A stretch of DNA of 64,000 nt from Serripes groenlandicus (taxonomy: Eukaryota > Mollusca > Bivalvia > Cardiida > Cardiidae), in assembly GCA_031761405.1 (NCBI GenBank), contig JASEVX010000010.1, forward strand, positions 26,891,047-26,955,046, read 5' to 3'. Position numbers and translations under genes: made by a program. Below the pieces are notes generated by a model that was not told the DNA's origin, ran no database searches, and saw only the letters and a list, made by a program, of their open reading frames with translations. Below are positions 10,955 through 23,145 of this stretch, piece after piece; the stretch's first letter is position 1, and each line of letters begins with the position of its first letter.

Positions 10955-11208
10955 AACAGAACAGAAGTTTATTCATACGACTTGAACACATATGGTTCAT
11001 CGTCAAAACATTTACAATATACATGTGCATACGAAAAACAATAAACATACAGTTTAACAAAATACTATTTTGAAAGAATAATGCGGAAATAATGTTTGAA
11101 ATGAGCGGAATATATAAATACAGATATTCGGAAAAAGCGCTGGTGCTATGTTTTCATTCCGTGTTGAGCATTAAGCTCAACAGAAAAAAGAGAGCCATAA
11201 CTCAACGT

Positions 11209-12156
11209 CTAATCATTTACTACATTGAGTACACTTATTCTTTTGTGGTTAGCTTTGGTATAGTATATTCCAATTGCATTTAAAACATTTAGATTTGATG
11301 AGTTTAACATAAAAATGAATTTGTACATATTAGGATTTCTGTAATACATTTTTTTTATATATATATGTCTTTTTTCTTGATAAAAAGGACAAACTAGCAT
11401 AAAATGAAACTCGTCTTCAATGTCATTTAAATTGCAGAGAGTACATTTCCTATCTTCTCTTTTGATTTTTCTATGTCGACCTGTTTTAATAAGTAATTGA
11501 TGTGATGATAAGCGTAATCTCGCAACGGCATTTCTGTAAGTTGGAATATTCATTTTTTCAAGGTAGCAAGACCTATCAAAAGTGGTTTTTAGACGTTTGT
11601 ATAAGATCAGTGAAGGTTTAATATTTACATCAATATACCATTCAGCTATATACATGTCGATCAATCTTTATCGCAAAACTGGAATGAACGTCGTTATGTT
11701 AACAGATGCTGGGAATAACCATACATCATAAAATCCAATAGTCTGTAGCAAATGTTTAACGTTTCTGACCCAATCTGCATTTGAATCGCTACTATTTCGA
11801 TTAATATTATAATTTAATAATGTTGAAAGGATACAATTATTTCCCTTTTCAGTAAAAAGTTTTATAAAATATTTAATAATTCTAATTTTAATAATGACAT
11901 AGAGTGGAAATCTTCCAAACTCTCCATATATAGCAGAATTGCTAGTTGAGGGTTTTACTTTTAATAATCTCTTAAGAAATTGTCTATGCAATCTTTCTAC
12001 CAATTCACAAGTTAAGAAGCCCCACACTTCACTCGAATAATAAATAATAGACGCGACAAAGGAATCAAATAAATCAAGCATAATTGTTAATGGTATTTCT
12101 TTACCCCTAGTAATAGTGAATAGATCGCTCAGAGCCCGATTAGCTTTACCAACCAA
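11209..12156 (-). pseudogene. LINE 1 C-terminal region with zinc knuckle
   Basis: It begins with the connection segment typical of these elements (SEVWGF, ERLHRQFLKRLL) and ends with a Cys-His cluster, CTLCNLNDIEDEFHFMLVC, of the C-x2-C-x8-H-x4-C type. A TAA at 11668-11670 separates the two halves. The same C-terminal architecture occurs in LINE 2 at 15.2-15.9 kb. Confidence 0.75.
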
Positions 12157-12189
12157 TGTTTTAATAGCATTATGGAATGTCCCGTTACT

Positions 12190-13695
12190 TTAAAAAACAA
12201 TTCCTAAGTAATTAAAAGTGGACAATTGTTCTATACTTTTACCACGGTATTTAAAATTGTATCGATTTTGAGCCTTCCTGCCTTTTTGAAAAACAACTAT
12301 TTTGTTTTTTTCAGCATTTACTGTTAGTTTCCACTTTTTACAATATAATTCGAAAGCATCCAATAAATTTTGTAGACCGTCCTCGGTATCTGAAATTAAA
12401 ACCGAGTCGTCAGCAAATAAGAGTAAATAAATGGATAATTGGCCAAGCGTAAAGTCATGAGCTGTATTCTGTTGTAAAAATAACTCAATGTCATTTACAA
12501 ACAGTGAAAATAATATTGGTGACATGATCTCTCCCTGCAATAATCCAACGTTACAATCGAAGAGATCCGATACGTTATTTAGATGTTTAACACATAATTT
12601 TACATCTTCGTATAATGAACGAATTAGACTTAATATTTTGCCAGTAACACCTTGTTTTATCAATTTAAACCACAAGCCGTTTCGATAAATAGAATCGAAA
12701 CATTTTTGTAAGTCAATAAAACAACAGAATAATTGTTTCTTATCCCGGAATTGTTTCTGAATAAAGGAATTAAGTAGGAATATAGCGTCGACTGTACTGA
12801 AATTAGCTTTAAAGCCAAATTGTGCATCACTGATCACATCATATTTTACCGACCACAGTTTTAGACGCTCATTGATTAAAGATGTAAATAGTTTTGCAAA
12901 ACAGCTCGTAAGGGTTATTCCTCTGTAATTATTTGGATCTGATCGATCCCCTTTCTTATGAATAGGTACGATTAAACCCTGGGACCATGACTTTGGGTAG
13001 GTTTTCTTGTCGAGTATGTAATTAAAGAGGATTTGCAAGCGTTTATCTAGACAATTTATACACTCCTTGAAATATTCATACATTATATTGTCGGTAGAGC
13101 ATGCCTTATTAGAACCTAACGTTTTAATACATTTTCTTATTTCCATAATTGTAAATGGCTCATCTAATTCATCGTAGGTGCATTCATTTGATTTCATGTC
13201 ATAGTCATTTAAGAAATTCTGACATTCGGTATCTTTTTCGATAGAAATATCTGATGATAATGTTTTAAAATGTTCAACAAATTCACAAAGCTCAATATCA
13301 GAGTTGTTACTTTGACCATTGGTCTTATGCTTAAAGAGTTTTCAAAACTCTCTCGGTTTTTTGTTTTTTAAGTTTTCAAGTTCCATAGCCAAATGTCTGT
13401 TATGTTTACGTTTGGTGATTCTACAATGATACTTATAATCTTTCTTTATCAAGAGAAATTCGTTTCTATTTTTATCGTTTTTATTCAAATTGTAATTTCT
13501 TAGTGCTCCTTCATATAGCATCTTTTTCTGATTGCAACTTTCATCAAACCATTTTTTCATAGAATAACTAGAGTTGTCATTTGAAAATACATTTTTCTTA
13601 TATCTTATGTGTTTTTCAAAATATGCATTCCCCTTACTGCTTAAGAAATCAGTGAAAATGTTAACTAAACGATCAGAATCACAGTCAAGTAACAT
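12190..13695 (-). pseudogene. LINE 1 reverse transcriptase domain
   Basis: It continues in frame from the endonuclease. Motifs in order are IVPIHKKGD, NNYRGITLTSC, the motif A region FIDLQKCFDSI with Asp, motif B GLLQGEIMSPILFSLF, the motif C box FADD in LLLFADDSVL, and AEKNKIVVF downstream. The region before the RT (13695-13342) is a Lys-rich linker. In-frame stops occur at 13342-13344 (TGA) and 12190-12192 (TAA). Catalytic Asp residues are retained. Confidence 0.85.
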
Positions 13696-13758
13696 ATTAT
13701 CCTCTAAACTAGAGCAAAGATTATTGATCGAGGTACCAACATCATGGATAAAACTATC

Positions 13759-14667
13759 TTAAAATTCAGAGTCCCATTTATGTATGACACGCTCTTCCCA
13801 CATTGAAGTTTCACTATGAGCGTTGTTTACCCGTAGGTTAAACGAAATAGGGGTGTGATTAGAAAATATATTGAAATTATGTACACAAACATTTAACAAA
13901 ATGTCAAAATTACAATGACTGGTTATCACATAGTCTACTGTACTTTCTCCGTTATGGGTGAAACACGTGTAATTACCTACTTTACAGTCTTTACCAACCC
14001 TACCGTTTATAATGCGCATATCAAGCGATTTGCACAACTCCAAAAGGCAATCACCAAATCGATTCGACCCCTTATCGCATGACGCGCGAGGTAAGTACTC
14101 ATCGATTTCGTGATAGCTATCAAGATCATGGTCACCAAGCAGTCTATCATTCAATATGAAATCTGTTTTACATCCTACCCGTGCATTGAGGTCAGCCAAT
14201 AAAAACACTTTACCCCCTATGCTCTGAAAATGCCTAATGTCCGATTCTATTTTTTCAAAAACATCAAAGTCATAATTATCGTATATTGGTGAACCTTCTG
14301 GGGCAATATATGTAGAACACAGATAAAGGTTTTCAGAAATATTAAAATACGATTTTTCAAGTTTAAACCACTGAATACAGTCAACATCGTGTTTGATTAG
14401 TTTCACGCCACTACATAAATTGTTTTTAACATAGAGTAAAATACCACCGCTATTTCTCCTAGCTTTTCTGTGTTGCAATTTTCTATAGGAATGAAATAAC
14501 TTATAACCATTTATATTTATGTTTGATTTTCGATTAGTCCATGTCTCACTTAAAAATATCAAATCGTAATCGCTAATGATTGAGTAAAATTCAGGGTTGT
14601 TAAGTTTATTTTGGGTCAGACCTTCAACGTTCCACACACGACACCTTCTCCGTCTATGACGCGACAT
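13759..14667 (-). pseudogene. LINE 1 apurinic/apyrimidinic-type endonuclease domain
   Basis: It would nick target DNA to prime reverse transcription. The visible signatures in order are WNVEGL near residue 14, LSETW (catalytic Glu), a DLNAR box, STVDYV and, near the C-terminus, SNHTPISF. The last corresponds to the family's usual S-D-H active-site motif but has Asn in place of Asp, so the catalytic aspartate may be lost. It starts MSRHRRRR at 14667, the first ATG of the long frame. A stop at 13759-13761 cuts it from the rest of the polyprotein. Confidence 0.8.
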
Positions 14668-15484
14668 TGTACCTCTTTCGAATGTATGTACATGTACTTG
14701 TAAATTGGTAAATGTGCTCCACTTGCTATGTCATTTGTAATGTTTATTTGTGTATTTTGTTTTTCTCACGGGTCATGTGGCCTATTGAATTTATATTTGA
14801 AATAAACTTCTTCACATATAATACAAAGATCAAGTCAAGACAACTAAGTGTACATGTTGTTTCGACAAATATATTTTATCAATAAATAAATGAGGTTGAA
14901 CATATATGGAAATGTAAGAAATATATGTGAATATTTATATAGACATATATATCTTACGTATACTTACACGTACATATAAATGATAAGAAACATATTGGAT
15001 TGTCATGGCATATCGCATGATAGCTCGAGTTTCTTAAGTGATACTAACTTAGCTTATCCCCTTTGTGCAAAAGCTTCTCGTAAATATTTGGCCAAGTTCA
15101 ATAACGTAAAAGTTTCATCAGTTTTTAATAAATCAATGAATTTGTTTACAGATGGCTTAACTCTGTAATAAGGTTTAATGAATTAGGTTATAATTTTCGA
15201 GTAAACAGGACATATTAAAACAAAATGGTATTCGTTCTCAATATCTTTTTCATGACGGAAATTACAATATCTTTGTTCATAGTCAATCCTTTGTGAAGTA
15301 TATCGACCAGATTCTACTCTCAAATTGTGAGACGATAAGTGTAGTCTTGCAAGATGCATGAATAAATTACTGGGTAAAACATTTAAATATTGTTCACAGT
15401 CAAACGTATTTTTAAGTAATTTATATGTTCTCAGTGAACAGCTACTATTAAATTAGATGACCATCCTTGTGTGAAAATAATAAT

Positions 15485-15895
15485 TTATCTCTGTTTAACA
15501 ATTCCAGGAAATGATTTATTGTTAATAATAGATTGGTTTTCCCAAGCATAAGATAACCCAGATGTGTCTAGGATATTCTTAACATTTTTTGTCCAATTAT
15601 TACAACCTTTTAAACAATATGTAAGCATTGTTTGATATAATCGACTGATAATCACATTATCTGTTGCAATAACTTTGCACCAATACTTTATTATTCTATA
15701 ATATCTTGCTATGTATAATGGATATCTTCCAATCTCTCTATAGATACCCATACAGCTTGTTGATTGTTTAACATGTAAAATTTGCTTTAAGAATTTAATA
15801 TGAACTCGCTCTATTTGCCTAGACTTTGAAAAACCTGTTATTTCACATCCATGATATTTAATGGGGCTCCAACAAAGGAATAAAAAAGCCGACAT
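15485..15895 (-). pseudogene. LINE 2 connection/C-terminal region
   Basis: IERVHIKFLKQILHVKQSTS and GIYREIGRYPLYIARYYRII are the counterparts of ERLHRQFLKRLLKVKPSTS and GEFGRFPLYVIIKIRII in LINE 1. This supports common ancestry of the two elements. Confidence 0.7.
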
Positions 15896-16123
15896 AACGT
15901 ATTTACTTTCATATTATATTTCCTTACATTTACCATTAGAGCATTTAATGCTTTAATTCCTTTACCAACAATAGAATCGTTGTGTAACATACAAGACCCG
16001 GTCTAGTTAGAAACACATCGAAGGTAGTTAAAGTCATTCACTAATGCAATATCTTGCCCCTTAAAAGTCCATGATTCATTAGCCCTTATTCCACCTCTTT
16101 TCTTAAATACCATAACTTTTGAC

Positions 16124-16981
16124 TTATCTACATTTACTGACAAACCCCAATGAACACAATAACTTACCAACAAGTAAGCTATTTCGAAGATCTTCAGGAC
16201 TGGTACTAAGCATTACCATATCGTCTGCAAACAACATTAAAATAAAAGTAATGTCGTCAATAGTAAGTCCAAAGTTAGCACGGTCATTAAGAACAAGTTC
16301 TAAGTCTTCTAGAAAAAAGGAAAATATAATAGGTGAAATTACCTCCCCTTGTTTCAATCCTACTGCTCATTTGAAAAAGTCTGAATAATCACTACAACAT
16401 CTTACCATTAATTTGACAGTTGTATACATGTCACGTATTATACGCAGTAATTTTCCTTGGATCCCAACTTTATATATTTTATACCATAAACCTTTTTGAT
16501 AAATGTTATCAAAAGCCTTCTTTAAATCAACAAAAGCGCAATACAACCTGCCTTTATTAGATAAAACATGCTGGATAATGGAATTTAAAACAAAAATAGC
16601 ATCTGTTGTAAAATATCCTTTCCTAAAACCAAACTGAGCAGCACTAATAATATCATTAGTTACGAACCAGTCACGTATGCTTTTATTTAATATACCCGTA
16701 AACACTTTTGAAAAACAACTGACTAGGGTTATACCTCGGTAAGTATTGACATCATTCGGGACATTCTTCTTTAAAATCGGTATGACAGTTCCTTCACACC
16801 AATTATCGGGAAAATGACCAGAATTCAAAATACAATTAAAAATATATACTAAATGCGAGGACAAGATATCTATTGAATCGATAACATATTCATTTAGCAA
16901 GCTGTCGCTACCGTATGATTTATTGTATTTTAACTGACTTACTACATGCTCAATTTCTGCATATGTTGTGGGCTTGTCCAA
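16124..16981 (-). pseudogene. LINE 2 reverse transcriptase domain
   Basis: The frame shows VIPILKKN, NTYRGITLVSCFSK, AQFGFRKG, the motif A region FVDLKKAFDNI, then after an in-frame stop at 16367-16369 motif B (KQGEVISPIIFSFF) and the FADD box in LMLFADDMVML. A frameshift follows the FADD box near 16160. It cannot encode a working enzyme as it stands. Confidence 0.8.
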
Positions 16982-17420
16982 TTATTCAAAGCTGCATTGG
17001 GTAGAATCAAAATCATAGTCTGCACACAATTCTTCGGCAGTAGGGTTTTGTGTCTGCCCCAAATGTTTATTTAGAGTAGAAAAATATGATGTAAAAATCT
17101 TCTAGGCTAATGTCAGAACGTTTTGTTTTCTTCTTTTTACTAAAAAGTTTCAAAAAAAATTTAGGATTGCAGTGTTTCATGTCTTCTATTTTCTTAACCT
17201 TACTGTAAATAAAAGCTCTTTTCCGTTGGCTTATAAGTTGTTTGTACACATCCTTATTATGGCATATTTCTTACCTATTTATGTTACCTTTACAGGCATT
17301 ATATTTACTTAAGGATTGTAGGTAAATTTGTTTCGCATTTTTGCAATCTAAATCGAACCATTCAGCCTTTTTAATGTTAAGATCATTCGAAATACTATTA
17401 GCATTCGACATTTATACAGA

Positions 17421-19829
17421 TTTACTAAATAAAGGCTGTGCAACATCATTAATAACACTAGAAAAATCAAAAACCCTTTTTAATTTATTTTAATTCATTT
17501 TAAATCCAAACATTTTGAAGGAGTTGGTTGCAGAAGTGTCGAAGGATGTTTGCACTACTGATAACCGATAATTATAATACATTTTTGTGTGTTAACAAAA
17601 TGAAAACCTGTCTTGACCGGGAATCGAACCATGGTCTCCCTTGTGTCAAGCGCACACCTCTGCAACAGCCTGACTATTGCATTGATAGAAGTCAAGAAAT
17701 ATAATTAGATATCTACATATGATTTATTAATAATTTCATCACTCTCTTTTGAAAGTTAGTTTAAGGAATGACAACTCTGCGAAGGAGAATGCCATTTCAT
17801 CAATAATTTGCAGACATATTTCGATGCAATTATGTTATAATAGAAATTGCTGACCGATATAGGATTTTGTCCGCAGTTTTCAACGTCCTGCTTTACCTAC
17901 GTCTTCAGCAGTTTTCAGTGTGATTTTTTATTTCTTTGGTTTACCAAAGAAGTATAGTTACGGGAAACTCAGGCCTAACCTCGTTAATTCCAGTTCTCAT
18001 GTTGCCTACGCCTGAATGTAGTTCTACCAATATGCACTGCATTTTCAAATAATTCAGCATTATTGATAAAGAAACACAATAGTTATCTTATAAGTTGTAT
18101 AGTGTCGTCTAGTTTTTGGAAAGGGATTTCGTATTGATATGTAATAGAGTGTTTTAAATAATCGAACGCGGTAGAATTGATCCTTACACTTATTTCGACC
18201 GAAGTACACACAACCGATTTGCCGATACACCGGTACCAAATGATTAGCCTACGCGCAATGTAGTACCTGATTTTAAACGCTTACGCTTGAAGTACAATCA
18301 AAGGAACCCAGTAATTGCTGAAAATTGAAAAAAATATAATTAGGATTTAATTAATCTTCAAAAGCGCATTGACATATGTATAATTGATGGTCTTTTATAG
18401 CGCAAGAATATACTAACATATGCTACCGGTAACTTCAAATATGGGGTACGTGTTAATACCGGAATATACTGAATATACAGAAATAGACTTTAATATACTG
18501 AAATACACTTGTGTTATTACACAAATAAGCATTTTTGAATCGACTCATGGCCTTTTATATGTATCAATACCGCTTAGAGTTGTTGGTCAGTCCGATTAAA
18601 AAATGAATTAACACTACACAACAATAAAACAAGTAAAGTGTGAAATACACAATCCTGTCAAAAGGATAAAACGGGTGTAAAGTTGTCAGCTGACAAGATG
18701 GAATCCAACCCGGGAAATTTCAACAAATATGAAGGAATGAAAGACAATACTTTTCTGTGCTGTATGTCGATTCAAAACTGCTTATTTGTGTACTACACGA
18801 GTGTAATTCAGAGTATTTCGGTATATATTCAGTATATTTCGGTATATTTCAATGTATTCCGGTATTTCCCACGTATCCCGAGCGTGCAAACCTGTTATGT
18901 TTTCGTTTTTCCTTTTATATGCAATTTCGGTGTTTTGAAATAAGTTGCATAGCCTCTCTGTAAGTATTATTTCTGTGTTTTGCTTTTATAAAAAAATGTG
19001 ATTGTGCAATTGAACTGTCAATCTGCCATGTTGTTTATTTGAAACAAAGTTATCTTCGTACCCTAGTTATTTTGTACTCATTTTGACAGCTATTTCTACT
19101 TTCGTTAAAGTGTTACAAACTCCTTTCAATAACTTTCATTTATAGAAATATGCCTTAATAACACCTCAATAAAGTCGTCTATCTTTTGTATCTGGGAAAG
19201 GATATTTAATTGATGTGTGATGCAATTTTTGTTTTAAAATGTGTGTTGACTCGTGTTATTGTTACTGATTTTCCAGAGTTAAATTTTTCATTCAGTTAAC
19301 AGGTTTTTAAGTATATTACTATAACATAAAAAAACTCTCTGACACCAGGCGCGTAGCTGGACCGAATAGGATTTGCAAGCCGCTATACAGAAATCATGCA
19401 TGTACTTTAATGAATTAATTATTGATATGAAGAAAAGTAGAATCAAGAAAATAATGTACAAGCTTGGGCTTTTTGGCGTAACAGCAGCTACGTGCCTGGA
19501 CACACGTATTGTAGTTAAAAAACCCAGCTGCTTTCCCCTTTATCATTGAGGCCTAAGTTACGCTAATCAGAGTTGGGAAATGCTATATAGTCATTAATAT
19601 TTTATGAGTCGCCTGTTGAATTTCACACAATTGGGTAAAAAGGCGAAAAAGTATCTTGAAGATTTAATTTATTAACCTTTTGTTTTATTTTCCAGTGCTG
19701 TAACACATCATTTATAAATTTCCAATGTGACAGAAGTTCCCAGAAGGATGGATCGGATGGAGCTATCATAGCCAAAGTCAGAAAATTGTGGTCCATTGGA
19801 TCTGAAGGCTGTAAACAATCAAACTGTTC
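17421..19829. other. Long gene-free stretch
   Basis: No gene was recognised. A tRNA-like segment lies at 17606-17690. Short motifs of the type TATTTCGGTATATT recur around 18465-18520 and 18815-18865. ORFs such as 18683-18943 and 18757-18963 cover this simple repeat and are not supported. Confidence 0.5.
17606..17690 (-). repeat. tRNA-derived sequence (SINE head or tRNA relic)
   Basis: The minus strand has a good B-box (GGTTCGATTCCC) and an A-box-like segment about 35 bases before it. Acceptor and anticodon stems do not pair cleanly, so it is a relic or SINE head rather than a functional tRNA. Confidence 0.35.
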
Positions 19830-20640
19830 CAATTGTTTCCCTACACAGCTGGTGTTTGGGGATTTAAAAACTGTGACGACATGAACAAACTCCAACACAT
19901 GGCTATACAAACATTTCTGGGCATCGAAAGCAAACTTCTTTTATTGCCCTGGACGGTGAAACAGGACTTAATAGCCCACTCTACAGAAGACACTGATATA
20001 ATTTGTCTTTGGCATAGACTATCTTGCTTACCTGTTTCACGCGTTGCACATTGCGTTTTGTCTGGGATAAAGGCAAAACAACGCTTTCAGGGGACACGTG
20101 GCAGACGTTAAGCAAATACTGGAGGACAACTACCTCATAAACCTTTTTGATGTTTATACCATAAAAGATGTGTCGCGTGAATACATAATTAAGTGTTTGA
20201 ACCTTAGTATGAGACACAAGCTGGAAACAACCTGGAGAGATGGGTTACATCAATCGCGAAAGCTGCAGACGTATAGACTGTTCAAAGACTGCTTTAAAAC
20301 TGAGCAATATGTAGATAGACAATTGTCAATAAAACAAAGATCCGCATTGGTGTGATTCAGATGCTGTGTTTTCCCACTATCCATAGAATTGGAGTGATAC
20401 AGGAGACCCGAGTACCACTACATAGAAGAACCTGTAACCAAGGACACGTAAGACAAGACACACTTCCTTGTGTCGTGCCTAGGCTACAAGGAACTACGAC
20501 ATAAACATTTTGGTGACATCTTAGGGCAGGACAGTGATAACAACACTCTAAAAACAATGATGAGAAATATTGACTCTAAATCAATCGCTAACTTCCTCAT
20601 TGAATCATACAAGAGCCAAATCAGATACTAAAGCATCGCC
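19830..20640 (+). pseudogene. LINE C-terminal remnant
   Basis: The plus-strand frames contain YTAGVWGFKNCDDMNKLQHM and AIQTFLGI, the segment that follows the RT domain in many LINEs, then LNLSMRHKLETTWRDG and a degraded knuckle region with CNQGHVRQD. Frameshifts occur near 20108 and 20355. No RT motifs remain. It belongs to another LINE lineage from LINE 1. Confidence 0.6.
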
Positions 20641-22254
20641 AGTGATATTTATTAAAAACATTGAACCATCTAAATTTAATAACTTTGATAAATTGTAGAC
20701 ATTATGTTGTGATGAAAGAGACTATATTAATTTTTCTGAATGCCTAAAGGAGAATTCATTCTCAAATTCAATACTTGCACAAACAAAACGAATACGATTT
20801 ACTACTTAATACAATCACTGTATTAATTTACTAAAAGTAACGATAACGTGACCTTCATAAACACTTGCAAACATATATTTCAAAACAAGCAAGTTATCCT
20901 TTCATCACAATGTTTTCCACTTTAAGTAATAGTTTATCCATTCTGATGCAATGATAGAGATATTTTTTAAATAATGTTCAAAGTCAATCTGCCGCAAAAT
21001 TGTTGCAGTGGTAAAGGGTTAAGTTAAATGGTTTCGGTATATAACTGAAATACTGTTGAAATGGTGTAAATCCAAATTATAACCGAAACATGGTACGTTT
21101 GTTTTAAGTTTGCTGTATGGACTTTGACATGTTGCTTATAATAATTTTTATTGAACAACGTGTCCTTAGATAAAAAAAATTGTTTACCATAATACAGTTT
21201 TTGAATTTGTTCAAGCTGTTGTGATTGGTTACAAAATCATAGCAACCATGCGTCATTACAAAAGGGGTAAATTGAACCTTTACCTACAAATGACAACCCC
21301 TACCATTCCACTCTACCAATTTCAAGGTAACTTTATAGGAATTTTTCTTTGATGGGTGTTTTTCAATCTCTTCAAAAACTTACAATCTGTGTAGGCATTA
21401 TGTGTAGAACTTTGATTGCTGCATCATCAGAAATTGAGAAAAGTACCCAAACTTTCAAAACCTTTTCCTCAATAAAGTTCATTGGTCAGATTCCAAGATA
21501 TTTTGGCAGTAATGTTCTTAAAGTGATCCTCTTACAAAATCTGTTGAAGCCTTATTGATTTTGTTGACAAACAGGGCAGCAATGTGGCATTAGGAAAGGT
21601 ACAAAACGACAAAACTTGTTACATTTCAAGAAACAAATGACCTTTACTGATAAGCTATTTCTTTAACAGAGTGTCCATTCCTTGCAATATCATATACATG
21701 AGCTCCTGTTCAAATTTTCACAGATATTTGCAGTTAAATATTTGTTGCTAATTTACTATCACTAAGAGTGCATGATTTAGGGCCATCTTGGCCCTCTTGT
21801 TAACTGTTCTACAATTCAACTTTCAAAATGTTACAACAAAGCTTGCAATGCTATAAAAATGAACATTTAGAGTCACTTTGAAAACAAATGTTCATTTTGA
21901 GTAACACTAAAACTTGCTCCTATGTTGTAAACCTGCATGTTTTACTAATCTTGGTCTTAAATTTTGATGTAAATGGATATGTGTATAAACACTGTTTGCT
22001 GTATTTCTATAAGCACACAATGAAACAGTTTAAGTAGCATAGTTGAGTGTCATTCTGTAACAGAAACAAAGGTCTTTGAGACTAGAATACATTCAGACAA
22101 ACCTCCACCTTTGTGCAATTTGATCTGATTGATCAGATAATATGCATGCTCAGATTGATGTTTATCGTAAAGAGTTATTGATGTTTTCAAGTGGTCAATA
22201 GATATATAATGATACAATTAGTTTTGCTTTGGCAGATCTGTTATTCATTTCTCT
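20641..22254. other. Gene-free stretch ending in a repeat tail
   Basis: No coding signal. A repeat of the bivalve tail type ends at 21803 with GGGCCATCTTGGCCCTCTTG; its left end could not be fixed. Confidence 0.45.
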
Positions 22255-23145
22255 GATGCGTTTATCTGCTCACCTGTCACATAGTGACAAGGTGAGATAT
22301 TGTAATCACACTTTGTCTGCCATACGTCCACAATTTCTTAATAACACGATAAACTCTTATTTTAATCAGATTTATATCAAACTTATCCAGAGCTCGGTTC
22401 CTTTCGTAAACCAGTCAGGTCCATCAATGCACAACTGGATTATGGCCCTTTAAAATTGGCAAGATTGTTATAATTGACCTTGTGAACGCGATAAAAGCTT
22501 CATTCATTATCTTATGTTTATCAAACTTATTCAATAGCTAGATATCTGTGAGAGCTCGGCTTCTTTCGGAGATCAGCCAGATATGTTTATGCATGACACG
22601 ACTATGGCCCTTTAAAATCAGGAAAATAGTTATAATTGACCTTGTGAGCACAATAAATCATTATTTATCACCTGGTGCTTACCAAACTTATTCAGTAGCT
22701 AGATATCTGTGAGAGCTTGGTTCCTTTCGAAAACCATTTATGCATGTCAGGATTATGACCCTTTAAATTGGCTGAATTGCTATAATTGACCTTGTGAACA
22801 TGATAGAGTCATCATTTACGTTCCAATGATTACTAGGAATTTGCTGTGCTCGAGTGGTCAGCGTAAAGGATTTCGAAACAGGGTGTCCCTGGTTCGATCC
22901 CCAGTTGCGGCAATTCGGTCATAGTGGAGTGCCCTTGGGCAAGGCACATTTTCTAACCTAGTACTGATTTGTTTATCCAGGGATCATGAATAATAAAATT
23001 TAATTGTGCGCTAAATGACCTTAGCTGTCTATGCGCCATAAAACAATATACATTCATTCCAATGATTACCAAACTTATACAGTATCTATGTATGCATGAG
23101 AGCTTGTTTCCTTTTGACCAAAGGCCCTCATGGGCCTCTTGTTCT
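22255..23145. mobile_element. Non-autonomous element with tandem repeats, interrupted by a SINE
   Basis: It contains three or four diverged units with GAGAGCTCGGTTCCTTTCG and CTGGATTATGGCCC, like those at 675-1684, and ends GGCCCTCATGGGCCTCTTGT at about 23142. A SINE with its own target duplication sits at 22834-23056. Confidence 0.6.
22834..23056 (+). mobile_element. tRNA-derived SINE with 13-bp target duplication
   Basis: The head has an A-box-like GTGCTCGAGTGGTCAGCG and a B-box GGTTCGATCCCC. The body contains GGAGTGCCCTTGGGCAAGGC and CAGGGATCATGAATAA. The flanks carry the identical 13-bp repeat TTCCAATGATTAC (22821-22833 and 23057-23069), a clear LINE-mediated insertion signature. Confidence 0.85.

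Larger units (their letters stand above)
10955..14820 (-). mobile_element. LINE 1: nearly full-length non-LTR retrotransposon, decayed
   Basis: The minus-strand order is 5' region (14820-14668), apurinic-type endonuclease, reverse transcriptase, C-terminal zinc-knuckle region, 3' region, and a 3' end of repeated TGTTC units (plus strand CAGAACAGAACAGAAG at 10955). All the coding pieces from 14667 to 11209 share one reading frame of about 1,150 codons, interrupted by four stops (13759, 13342, 12190, 11668) with no visible frameshift. A single long ORF with EN and RT and a microsatellite tail points to the CR1/Jockey/I side of the LINE tree. The clade is not assigned. Confidence 0.85.
15190..17420 (-). 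mobile_element. LINE 2: 5'-truncated relative of LINE 1, decayed
   Basis: The same family architecture as LINE 1 but without an endonuclease and more damaged. It has a Lys-rich linker (17249-17067), RT (16981-16124), a connection segment (15895-15485) and a C-terminal knuckle remnant near 15230-15310 where CNFR replaces the expected C-x2-C. It lies just upstream of LINE 1 in the same orientation and differs from it widely in sequence, so it is an independent copy of another lineage rather than a duplicate. Confidence 0.75.

Noticed and set aside
17606..17690. Functional tRNA gene
   Set aside because: B-box is good but acceptor and anticodon stems do not pair, so it is listed only as tRNA-derived sequence.
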